DNA of 5,732 bases from Marivivens sp. (GTDB lineage: Bacteria > Pseudomonadota > Alphaproteobacteria > Rhodobacterales > Rhodobacteraceae): the NCBI GenBank assembly GCA_024642185.1, contig JAHEBR010000149.1, forward strand, positions 1 to 5,732, written 5' to 3'. Below the pieces are notes generated by a model. The model did no database searches, was not told where the DNA came from, and saw only the letters and a program-made list of their open reading frames with translations. Made by a program: the position numbers and the translations under genes. Positions 1-5,732 of this stretch are shown here, in pieces; position 1 is the stretch's first letter; every line of letters begins with the position of its first letter.

Positions 1-800
1 TTCGGGACAAGCAGGGTGGCCTCTTCTTTGAGGATGTCGACGACGAAGAGAAGAACCTGATCGGCGCCGTCTTCGGTGGCGACGGCCTCCATCGATTTCA
101 TCAGGCTGTCCTTGCGATCGAGCACGATCTTCGGCGCGGTGGTCTCAAGGACGGAGACACGGAATTCCTTGCCGCCGACGGTGTATTCCTTGGAATCCAT
201 CCGCAAAAGTTCGGCGTCGGAAAAGGCCGAGACATCGGACTTGGCTTCAAACATCTCGGTCGCAAGGGCGGGGATCGAGATGCCGAGATCGGCAGCGAGG
301 CTTTCGGCCAGCGCCCTGTCGGTCGGGGTCGTGGTGGGCGAGCGGAACTCGAGCGTGTCAGACAGGATGCACGACAGCATCAGACCTTTGATCGCATCCG
401 GCATGGCCGCGGCGTCGGCGCCCATCAGGCCGTGCATGACGGTGACAGTGCAGGCCAGCGGGCGGATGGTGATGTCGATCGGGCCCTTGGTTTCAAGGCC
501 ACCAACCAGCTTGTGGTGGTCGATGATCGCCTGCACATCGGCGTTGTTGATATTGGCCGGAAGTTCGGCCGGGTTGTTGGTATCGACCACGACGCAAGGC
601 TGGCCGTCCTCCACATCCGAAATCACCGGCGGAAGGTCGAAACCCCAATGCTTCGCGACAAAGGCGGCTTCGGTGTTCGGAGCGCCCAAAAGCCGCGCTT
701 CGGCGGGCGTGCCTTTGTGATTCAGATACCAGGCCCAGATCAGCGGGGCGCCGGTAGAGTCGGTGTCCGGAGATTTGTGGCCGAAAACCAGCGTGTTCAT
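1..800 (-). CDS. ppaC: Manganese-dependent inorganic pyrophosphatase (family II), 3' end outside window
   Basis: Cytoplasmic enzyme that hydrolyses pyrophosphate to two phosphates, pulling biosynthetic reactions forward. The visible 266 residues carry the DHH-domain metal ligands of family II pyrophosphatases: H8, D12 and D14 in FGHKSPDTDS, D73 in VVDTNNP, D94-H95-H96 followed by K97 (DHHK), and D148 in ILSDTLEFRSP. The DHHA2 domain begins near residue 193, and K204 lies where the family has a phosphate-binding lysine. No CBS or DRTGG regulatory insert is present between the N-terminal motifs, so this is the short form. The family is usually about 306-310 residues, so roughly 40 residues lie beyond the left edge, including the C-terminal SRKKQ-type substrate-binding motif. 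The ATG at 800 was chosen because homologues start a few residues before VFGHKSPD and an AAAGG sequence lies 7 bases upstream. The frame stays open further upstream, but that part does not resemble the family. The reading frame is intact in the visible part. Confidence 0.97.
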   Translation of the reverse strand, partial: MNTLVFGHKSPDTDSTGAPLIWAWYLNHKGTPAEARLLGAPNTEAAFVAKHWGFDLPPVISDVEDGQPCVVVDTNNPAELPANINNADVQAIIDHHKLVGGLETKGPIDITIRPLACTVTVMHGLMGADAAAMPDAIKGLMLSCILSDTLEFRSPTTTPTDRALAESLAADLGISIPALATEMFEAKSDVSAFSDAELLRMDSKEYTVGGKEFRVSVLETTAPKIVLDRKDSLMKSMEAVATEDGADQVLLFVVDILKEEATLLVP

Positions 801-836
801 GCGGATGCCTTTCAGTGGCTTGGATTTGACGGCGGG

Positions 837-865
837 CTTATAGGCCGTGTGGAACCGCTTGTCAC
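837..865 (-). promoter_or_regulatory. Probable housekeeping promoter of ppaC
   Basis: Read on the minus strand, GTGACA (860-865) and TATAAG (837-842) are separated by exactly 17 bases. Each hexamer matches the sigma-70 consensus at five of six positions. Transcription would start near 830, leaving a leader of about 30 bases that contains the AAAGG ribosome-binding site of ppaC. The site lies downstream of the terminator at 909-943, which suggests ppaC is transcribed independently of the MCP gene. This is inferred from sequence only. Confidence 0.55.
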
Positions 866-908
866 GAGGGCGGGCCAAACTTGAGCGCCATTCTTTCTGA
901 CCCCGCCT

Positions 909-943
909 AAAAAGAGGGAGGGGGCGCGACTGCGGCCCCCTCC
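909..943 (-). terminator. Rho-independent terminator of the MCP transcription unit
   Basis: A perfect 9-bp inverted repeat (917-925, GGAGGGGGC; 935-943, GCCCCCTCC) encloses a 9-base loop. On the minus strand the stem is followed after four bases by five T residues (909-913 as A on the plus strand), the arrangement of an intrinsic terminator. It lies 43 bases after the MCP stop codon and before the ppaC promoter, so it should insulate the two genes. The plus-strand side is followed by AATATCAAT, not a T run, so it works in the minus direction only. Confidence 0.82.
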
Positions 944-985
944 AATATCAATAATGAAAGCATTGGTTCCGAAGTCTCTGGGCCT

Positions 986-2653
986 TCAGAAAGATTGCCA
1001 TTGTCCTGCGCGATTGTCGCCGCCAAGGGCCCTTGCGAATTGCAGGTTTTCCAGGTCGGCCACCGGATCAGTTGAAGTGTTGGCGAGTGTTGGTCCCAAC
1101 GCTCCTTCATCCGAAACTGTAGGTGAGGCCTTGGTTGCAGGTTCTGACAATTCAACCCGGAACGACGCCACCACTGCTGCAAGATCGACTGCTTCTCGGT
1201 GCAGGTCATTGCTGGCAGCTGTCGACTGCTCGACCATCGCTGCGTTTTGCTGTGTGACTTGATCGAGCTGGTTCATGCCCGTGTTGATTTCGGCAATTCC
1301 TGCGGCCTGATCTTTGGTGCCCGAGAAAATTTCGGACACAAGGTCTGAGATCCGCGAAACCGTACCGGCAATCTGGGTCAGGGCTTGGCCGGCCTTGTTA
1401 ACCTGATCATTCCCAAGCGCCACGTGTTCCGCCGAGGTGCCGATCAGCACCTTGATTTCCTTTGCGGCGTCGGACGACCTTTGGGCAAGGCCGCGCACCT
1501 CGGAGGCAACTACCGCAAACCCTTTTCCGGCTTCGCCGGCGCGTGCCGCTTCGACCCCGGCATTCAAAGCGAGCAGGTTGGTCTGGAAGGCGATATCTTC
1601 GATGGTGCCAATGATCTGTTCAATCTGCATAGAGGATTTCCCGATTTCGCCCATCGCTGCGATCGCATTTTCAACCACCGCCCGGCTTTGGTCGGCCTCA
1701 AGGCGGGATTTGCCAACGATGTCTTCAACGCTGAGCGCCGCCTCAGCCGCGCCTTTCAAGGATGTCGTAAGCTCATCCAGCGCGGCTGCGGTTTCTTCGA
1801 GAGCAGCGGCCTGATTTTCTGTTCTATGCGACAGGTCGTCCGAGGCAGAGGCGATCTCGCTCGATCGGCTGCGGATGCTTTCCGAACTTTGCACGACCTG
1901 GCCGATCATCTCAGAAAGCTTCTCGAGAGCGGCGTTGAAATCAAGCCGCAGAGAATCGTATTCGGTGTCAAATGGCTCTTCGAGCGGCTTGCGGAGGTCG
2001 CCCTCTGCTAGGCTATTGAGCCCTGCTGACAGGTTCCCGACCACTTGCTGCAGGGCAAGGCGCTCCTGCTCTTTTGTCTGGGCGGATTTCGTGGCTGCGG
2101 TCTTGCTGGCCTCTGCCTCCTGAAGCAGCGCATCGGAGGATGCAAAGAGCCGCGTGAGAGTGGCCGAAAGCCAGATCAGGGGCACGGCTTGGATGATAAG
2201 GATAACCGCGTGCATCAGGACCCGGCCGAAAGAGGCCTCGCCTGGAAAGACTGCTGAGGTCAGCGTGAAGTTCAAGGCCAGATGGTGGACAGCGATGACC
2301 GTCGCATAGGCCACAATCGGCCTCCAGTCACAGAAGACTGCGGTCAAGGCGAAAGCTGCAAAGAAGATCATGTGGGCGTCTGGCTGCCACTCGTGGCCGG
2401 CCATCAAAAAGACAACCGTAGAAACGCCAATGGCCAAACCAGTTGCAGCGGCCAGCTGTGCGGGCAGGCCCGCCCCCTTTCGCCGCCATTCGAATGTCGT
2501 GACGACCGAAACAACGGTCATGATCCCGACTGGGAACAGAATTCCTTTGCCAAGAATCAGAGCCAAACCGGCGAGAACCGGGATGTGAGCCCAGAGCAAT
2601 AACACCGCATAATAGATAGCGCGCGTTCTCAGGTCTTGGATTGTCGAGATCAT
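986..2653 (-). CDS. Methyl-accepting chemotaxis protein with six-helix membrane sensor module
   Basis: Membrane chemoreceptor of 555 residues that would control CheA through CheW and adapt by CheR/CheB methylation. Hydrophobic segments lie near residues 12-34, 37-54, 66-86, 94-107, 113-129 and 145-166, so the N-terminus is a multi-pass module with no periplasmic domain of useful size. It contains CDWR (108-111) and HHLALNF (123-129). A HAMP-like linker spans about 201-254 (EGDLRKPLEEPF). The signalling domain spans about 255-500, with methylation-helix sequence QAAALEETAAALDELT and the conserved tip FQTNLLALNAGVEAARAG. After a flexible linker of about 50 residues the protein ends in QWQSF, matching the xWxxF CheR/CheB-tethering pentapeptide. 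The start at 2653 was chosen because GAAAGA lies 7 bases upstream and the preceding gene stops one base before; starts at 2668 and 2701 are in frame but lack a ribosome-binding site and overlap the upstream gene. No che genes are in the window, so its array partners lie elsewhere. The ligand is unknown. Confidence 0.95.
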   Translation of the reverse strand: MISTIQDLRTRAIYYAVLLLWAHIPVLAGLALILGKGILFPVGIMTVVSVVTTFEWRRKGAGLPAQLAAATGLAIGVSTVVFLMAGHEWQPDAHMIFFAAFALTAVFCDWRPIVAYATVIAVHHLALNFTLTSAVFPGEASFGRVLMHAVILIIQAVPLIWLSATLTRLFASSDALLQEAEASKTAATKSAQTKEQERLALQQVVGNLSAGLNSLAEGDLRKPLEEPFDTEYDSLRLDFNAALEKLSEMIGQVVQSSESIRSRSSEIASASDDLSHRTENQAAALEETAAALDELTTSLKGAAEAALSVEDIVGKSRLEADQSRAVVENAIAAMGEIGKSSMQIEQIIGTIEDIAFQTNLLALNAGVEAARAGEAGKGFAVVASEVRGLAQRSSDAAKEIKVLIGTSAEHVALGNDQVNKAGQALTQIAGTVSRISDLVSEIFSGTKDQAAGIAEINTGMNQLDQVTQQNAAMVEQSTAASNDLHREAVDLAAVVASFRVELSEPATKASPTVSDEGALGPTLANTSTDPVADLENLQFARALGGDNRAGQWQSF

Positions 2654-2654
2654 G

Positions 2655-2960
2655 TCAGGTTCTTTCATTGTCGGGGCGACAGAGAAGTGCTCCGGTCGCA
2701 TCCAGTAGCCAAAGATTCATTTCTTGCAGTTTTGCGAGAGCGTCTGGGTCGCCGCCGGTATCAAGGACGATGACCTGCCGACCCCAGTGAAAATCGACGA
2801 TCGCGAGCCCAGTCGCCGCCGCGCGGAGAAGCCCGTCGCCTTGCCACGGCGGTACAAGTATGGCGATCCTCGATGAATCGGGCTTCACGCCAAACTGTAG
2901 GGCCACAAGGCCCATAATTCCGAAAATGGTGATCAGAATGCTGCTGGCATAGCTCGACAT
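2655..2960 (-). CDS. Small single-pass membrane protein, unknown function, coupled to the MCP gene
   Basis: I do not recognise a named family. The 101-residue product has one hydrophobic segment near residues 7-25, then a soluble part of about 75 residues. That part has strand-like stretches (RIAILVPPW at 31-39, VIVLDTGG at 63-70) alternating with a probable helix (DALAKLQEM), ending in WLLDATGALLC, which suggests a small alpha/beta domain anchored to the membrane. Topology is uncertain; V25-K26 follows the helix. The ATG at 2960 has a strong ribosome-binding site, AAAGGAG, five bases upstream; a GTG at 2990 would add ten residues but has no such site. The stop codon ends one base before the MCP start, so the two are probably translationally coupled and made in similar amounts. 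A role as accessory subunit or ligand-presenting partner of the receptor is inference from this arrangement. I saw no convincing promoter directly upstream. Confidence 0.8.
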   Translation of the reverse strand: MSSYASSILITIFGIMGLVALQFGVKPDSSRIAILVPPWQGDGLLRAAATGLAIVDFHWGRQVIVLDTGGDPDALAKLQEMNLWLLDATGALLCRPDNERT

Positions 2961-3034
2961 GGGATCTCCTTTCGGGTCGACAGCTAGCACCGATCACTGA
3001 AAGGAAGATTAAGCCCAGAAGATATGGCTTTGGC

Positions 3035-3062
3035 GCCGCAGGCAGACTAACCCGCCTGCGGC
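3035..3062. terminator. Strong hairpin at the 3' end of the 115-residue ORF, orientation unclear
   Basis: A perfect 9-bp inverted repeat (3035-3043, GCCGCAGGC; 3054-3062, GCCTGCGGC) has a 10-base loop that contains the TAA stop codon of the minus-strand gene at 3047. The T run (TTTT, 3063-3066) follows the stem on the plus strand, where no gene needs terminating. On the minus strand the stem is followed by GCCAAAGCC, which is a poor intrinsic terminator. It may instead stabilise the 3' end of the upstream message, partly attenuate readthrough into 2960-986, or block antisense transcription. Confidence 0.4.
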
Positions 3063-3394
3063 TTTTCTCCGGCCTTGGCCTGCATGAGCCACCAACCAGC
3101 GCGCATCAGCGCCTGACCAAGCCTCAGGCGCAGACCAACTGGGCGCGGCATCGCCCGCGCCTGAAAGCGCGGATCGCTGGCCAAGGCGACGAGCTGTGCT
3201 TTGCGCGCCTCGGGCGAGGGCACAGCCGGAATATGCGCCTCGGCGGGGCCGTGGGGCGCGTCGTGCCGCGAGGCCGCGAAGCCTAGGGCTTCGGGGCGGC
3301 TGCGGCGGATGATGGGGCGATCCCGGTGCCGCGCAGGGGCGGGTGCGGGATCGGGGCCGATACGGTGATCGACCACGAACAACGGCGGGTGCAT
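3047..3394 (-). CDS. Hypothetical protein, 115 residues, basic and proline-rich with amphipathic C-terminal helix
   Basis: I do not recognise a characterised family. The product is rich in Pro, Arg, Ala and His. The first 60 residues look low-complexity and probably disordered (PDPAPAPARHRDRP and similar). Then come a short helix with SPEARKAQLVALASDPRFQ (60-78) and a basic amphipathic helix with LRLRLGQALMRAGWWLMQ (88-105), which could bind a membrane or a partner. Codons are mostly G or C in the third position, which supports real coding, and the overlapping frames on both strands give arginine-rich shadow translations. The ATG at 3394 has AGGA eight bases upstream. The reading frame continues upstream to an amber codon at 3458-3460 and beyond it to a better ribosome-binding site (see 3458-3490). 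The stop lies 86 bases before the small membrane protein gene, so all three minus-strand genes could share one transcript. There are no catalytic motifs. Confidence 0.65.
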   Translation of the reverse strand: MHPPLFVVDHRIGPDPAPAPARHRDRPIIRRSRPEALGFAASRHDAPHGPAEAHIPAVPSPEARKAQLVALASDPRFQARAMPRPVGLRLRLGQALMRAGWWLMQAKAGEKPQAG

Positions 3395-3402
3395 CTGGAT
3401 AT

Positions 3403-3406
3403 TCCT
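3403..3406 (-). promoter_or_regulatory. Ribosome-binding site deciding the start at 3394
   Basis: AGGA on the minus strand, followed by AATATCCAG-type spacing of eight bases to the ATG at 3394. It is modest and clearly weaker than the AGGAGG in front of the short ORF at 3490, which suggests that the upstream initiation region is the main ribosome entry point of this message. Confidence 0.5.
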
Positions 3407-3457
3407 GATCGAAGGGACGTGGCGGCAAGTGCCGCGACAAAGGGCTGGGACGCTGCG

Positions 3458-3490
3458 CTAGCAGGTCGGGAGAAGGTATCCTTTCATCAT
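3458..3490 (-). CDS. Possible 10-residue leader peptide (uORF) upstream of the 115-residue gene
   Basis: The short frame encodes MMKGYLLPTC followed by a TAG stop. It is preceded by a near-ideal ribosome-binding site, AGGAGG (3496-3501 on the minus strand), five bases before the first ATG, stronger than any other minus-strand gene here. It is in the same frame as the 115-residue ORF and ends 63 bases before that ORF's ATG. Two readings are possible: a translated leader controlling the downstream gene, or the original start of a longer gene now interrupted by an amber codon. The intervening translation (RSVPALCRGTCRHVPSIRNIQ) does not look strongly protein-like, which slightly favours a leader. 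Ribosome occupancy is not shown by sequence alone. Confidence 0.35.
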   Translation of the reverse strand: MMKGYLLPTC

Positions 3491-3507
3491 GTCAGCCTCC
3501 TATCAGG

Positions 3508-3524
3508 CGCGCCGAGGGGGCGCG
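3508..3524 (-). other. GC-rich hairpin just upstream of the uORF ribosome-binding site
   Basis: On the minus strand CGCGCC, a CCCTC loop and GGCGCG form a 6-bp all-GC stem ending six bases before AGGAGG. It has no following T run, so it is not a terminator. The CCTC of the loop is complementary to GAGG of the ribosome-binding site, so an alternative fold that hides the site is conceivable. No promoter with convincing -35 and -10 boxes is visible further upstream on this strand between 3525 and 3627. Confidence 0.35.
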
Positions 3525-3627
3525 GTTTGTGGGTGGCCGTTTAGCCGCCCCCGACGATTCCTCAAAACGAAAATTCCGCCGATGGCCATCCAAGGCCCGA
3601 AGGCGTGACTTTTTTGCCCCGCATCTC

Positions 3628-3659
3628 CTTGACTCACCCCAGACCCTACCCTAACTCTT
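3628..3659 (+). promoter_or_regulatory. groESL promoter, RpoH (sigma-32) type
   Basis: CTTG (3628-3631), 18 bases, then CCTAACTCTT (3650-3659) fits the alphaproteobacterial heat-shock consensus CTTG-N17/18-CYTATNTNNG, with a T-to-A change in the -10 core and no final G. The -35 also reads TTGACT, which would suit the housekeeping sigma factor, but TAACTC at 17-base spacing is a poor sigma-70 -10 box. Transcription would start near 3661-3665, at the left edge of the CIRCE operator, so HrcA bound there should block initiation. Confidence 0.65.
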
Positions 3660-3664
3660 CGCCG

Positions 3665-3691
3665 TTAGCACTCGCGCGAGGTGAGTGCTAA
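3665..3691 (+). promoter_or_regulatory. CIRCE operator, binding site for the HrcA repressor
   Basis: TTAGCACTC-N9-GAGTGCTAA is a perfect match to the CIRCE consensus, with no mismatch in either arm. Four further bases on each side also pair (3661-3664 with 3692-3695), so the symmetric arms are 13 bp long in total. It sits immediately downstream of the promoter and 53 bases before groES, the usual place for HrcA control of groESL. In the transcript the same repeat can form a strong 5' hairpin. Confidence 0.98.
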
Positions 3692-3731
3692 CGGCCCCAA
3701 GAGAGGGGCAACGAGACAACGAAAGACAGTT

Positions 3732-3736
3732 AGGAG
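3732..3736 (+). promoter_or_regulatory. groES ribosome-binding site
   Basis: AGGAG eight bases before the ATG at 3745. It fixes the groES start: the frame is open upstream to 3685, but those 20 codons fall inside the CIRCE operator and leader and are not part of GroES. Confidence 0.9.
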
Positions 3737-3744
3737 CTGCAAGC

Positions 3745-4032
3745 ATGGCTTTCAAACCGCTGCATGACCGCGTTCTGGTCCGTCGCGTCGCGAGCGACGA
3801 AAAAACCAAGGGCGGTCTGATCATCCCCGATAGCGCCAAGGAAAAACCCGCCGAAGGCGAGATCGTTTCCTGCGGCGAAGGCGCCCGCAAGGACTCGGGC
3901 GAGCTGATCGCGATGGCCGTCAAGGCTGGCGACCGCGTGCTGTTCGGCAAATGGTCGGGCACCGAGGTCACCGTCGACGGCGAAGAGCTGCTGATCATGA
4001 AGGAAAGCGACATTCTCGGCATCATCGCCTGA
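3745..4032 (+). CDS. groES: GroES co-chaperonin (Hsp10)
   Basis: Cytoplasmic 10-kDa co-chaperonin. A heptamer caps the GroEL ring and closes the folding chamber during the ATP cycle. The 95-residue product has the normal family length. It begins with FKPLHDRVLVRRV, the conserved first strand, and contains KTKGGLIIPDSAKEKP (about 21-36), the mobile loop that binds GroEL apical domains through GGLIIPD. It continues through VKAGDRVLFGKWSGTEV and ends with EELLIMKESDILGII, all conserved in bacterial GroES. The start at 3745 is set by AGGAG eight bases upstream. It is the first gene of a two-gene operon, 48 bases before groEL, and is expected to be controlled by RpoH and HrcA through the adjacent promoter and CIRCE site. 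Nothing is missing or unusual. Confidence 0.99.
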   Translation: MAFKPLHDRVLVRRVASDEKTKGGLIIPDSAKEKPAEGEIVSCGEGARKDSGELIAMAVKAGDRVLFGKWSGTEVTVDGEELLIMKESDILGIIA

Positions 4033-4080
4033 GATCGTCCCACCCCTTTCAAACCCATTCAATAGACGAGGAAAACAGCT

Positions 4081-5730
<1,650 letters not shown>

Positions 5731-5732
5731 GC

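Noticed and set aside
76..720. A 214-codon plus-strand frame, with another at 432-884
   Set aside because: Both are shadows of ppaC on the minus strand, which has all family II pyrophosphatase metal ligands in order. The plus-strand translations are serine/arginine-rich without motifs.
2282..2602. Plus-strand frames opposite the membrane part of the MCP gene, and others at 1385-2257
   Set aside because: Shadow frames of the MCP coding sequence. They lack domains or ribosome-binding sites that would make them credible.
2654..2701. Upstream MCP start codons at 2701 and 2668
   Set aside because: Neither has a ribosome-binding site, and both would overlap the end of the small membrane protein gene. 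The start at 2653 has GAAAGA seven bases upstream and begins the hydrophobic module at the expected distance.
2974..3046. A promoter for the small membrane protein/MCP pair
   Set aside because: TTAATC-N17-TGCTAG has correct spacing but too few matches (about three and two of six). No FliA-type flagellar promoter was visible either.
3009..3440. A 143-codon minus-strand frame overlapping the 115-residue gene
   Set aside because: It starts with TTG without a good ribosome-binding site, and its translation is dominated by Arg, Pro, Ser and Ala as expected of a shifted frame. The 115-residue frame has the better start and codon pattern.
3539..3566. A minus-strand promoter (TTTTGA-N17-CTAAAC) for the uORF and 115-residue gene
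   Set aside because: Spacing is right but both boxes match the consensus poorly, so it was not listed as a feature.

Overview
The window looks like ordinary chromosome of an alphaproteobacterium, most likely of the Rhodobacterales (Rhodobacter/Paracoccus-like). The evidence is high GC with GC-rich third codon positions, a groES-groEL operon with both a CIRCE operator and an alphaproteobacterial RpoH-type promoter, a family II (manganese) inorganic pyrophosphatase, and a methyl-accepting chemotaxis protein (MCP) ending in an xWxxF tail. The assignment rests on remembered family resemblance, since no database could be searched.

Layout. Positions 1-800 (minus) hold ppaC, a manganese-dependent inorganic pyrophosphatase cut off at its C-terminus by the window edge, with a good promoter at 837-865. 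Positions 909-943 form an intrinsic terminator that closes the next minus-strand unit. Positions 986-2653 (minus) encode an MCP with six predicted membrane segments, no sizeable periplasmic sensor domain, a HAMP linker and a full signalling domain. One base upstream lies the end of a 101-residue single-pass membrane protein (2655-2960), so the two are almost certainly co-translated. Further upstream (3047-3394, minus) is a 115-residue protein of unknown function. It is preceded by a very short ORF with a strong ribosome-binding site (3458-3490), in frame with it but separated by an amber codon. Positions 3491-3627 form the divergent intergenic region. Positions 3628-3744 carry the groE promoter, operator and leader, followed by groES (3745-4032) and groEL (4081-5730) on the plus strand. 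The window ends two bases after the groEL stop codon.

How the parts work together. GroES and GroEL form the chaperonin. Their transcription is probably raised by RpoH on heat shock and held down by HrcA bound to CIRCE. The small membrane protein and the MCP probably form one signalling module that senses something in or at the membrane and feeds a CheA/CheW array encoded elsewhere. PpaC hydrolyses pyrophosphate in the cytoplasm and is functionally unrelated to its neighbours.

I found no mobile element, CRISPR array, tRNA or defence system, and no clearly undescribed system. The parts most worth a second look are the small membrane protein/MCP pair and the uORF-like leader with its two small hairpins ahead of the 115-residue gene.
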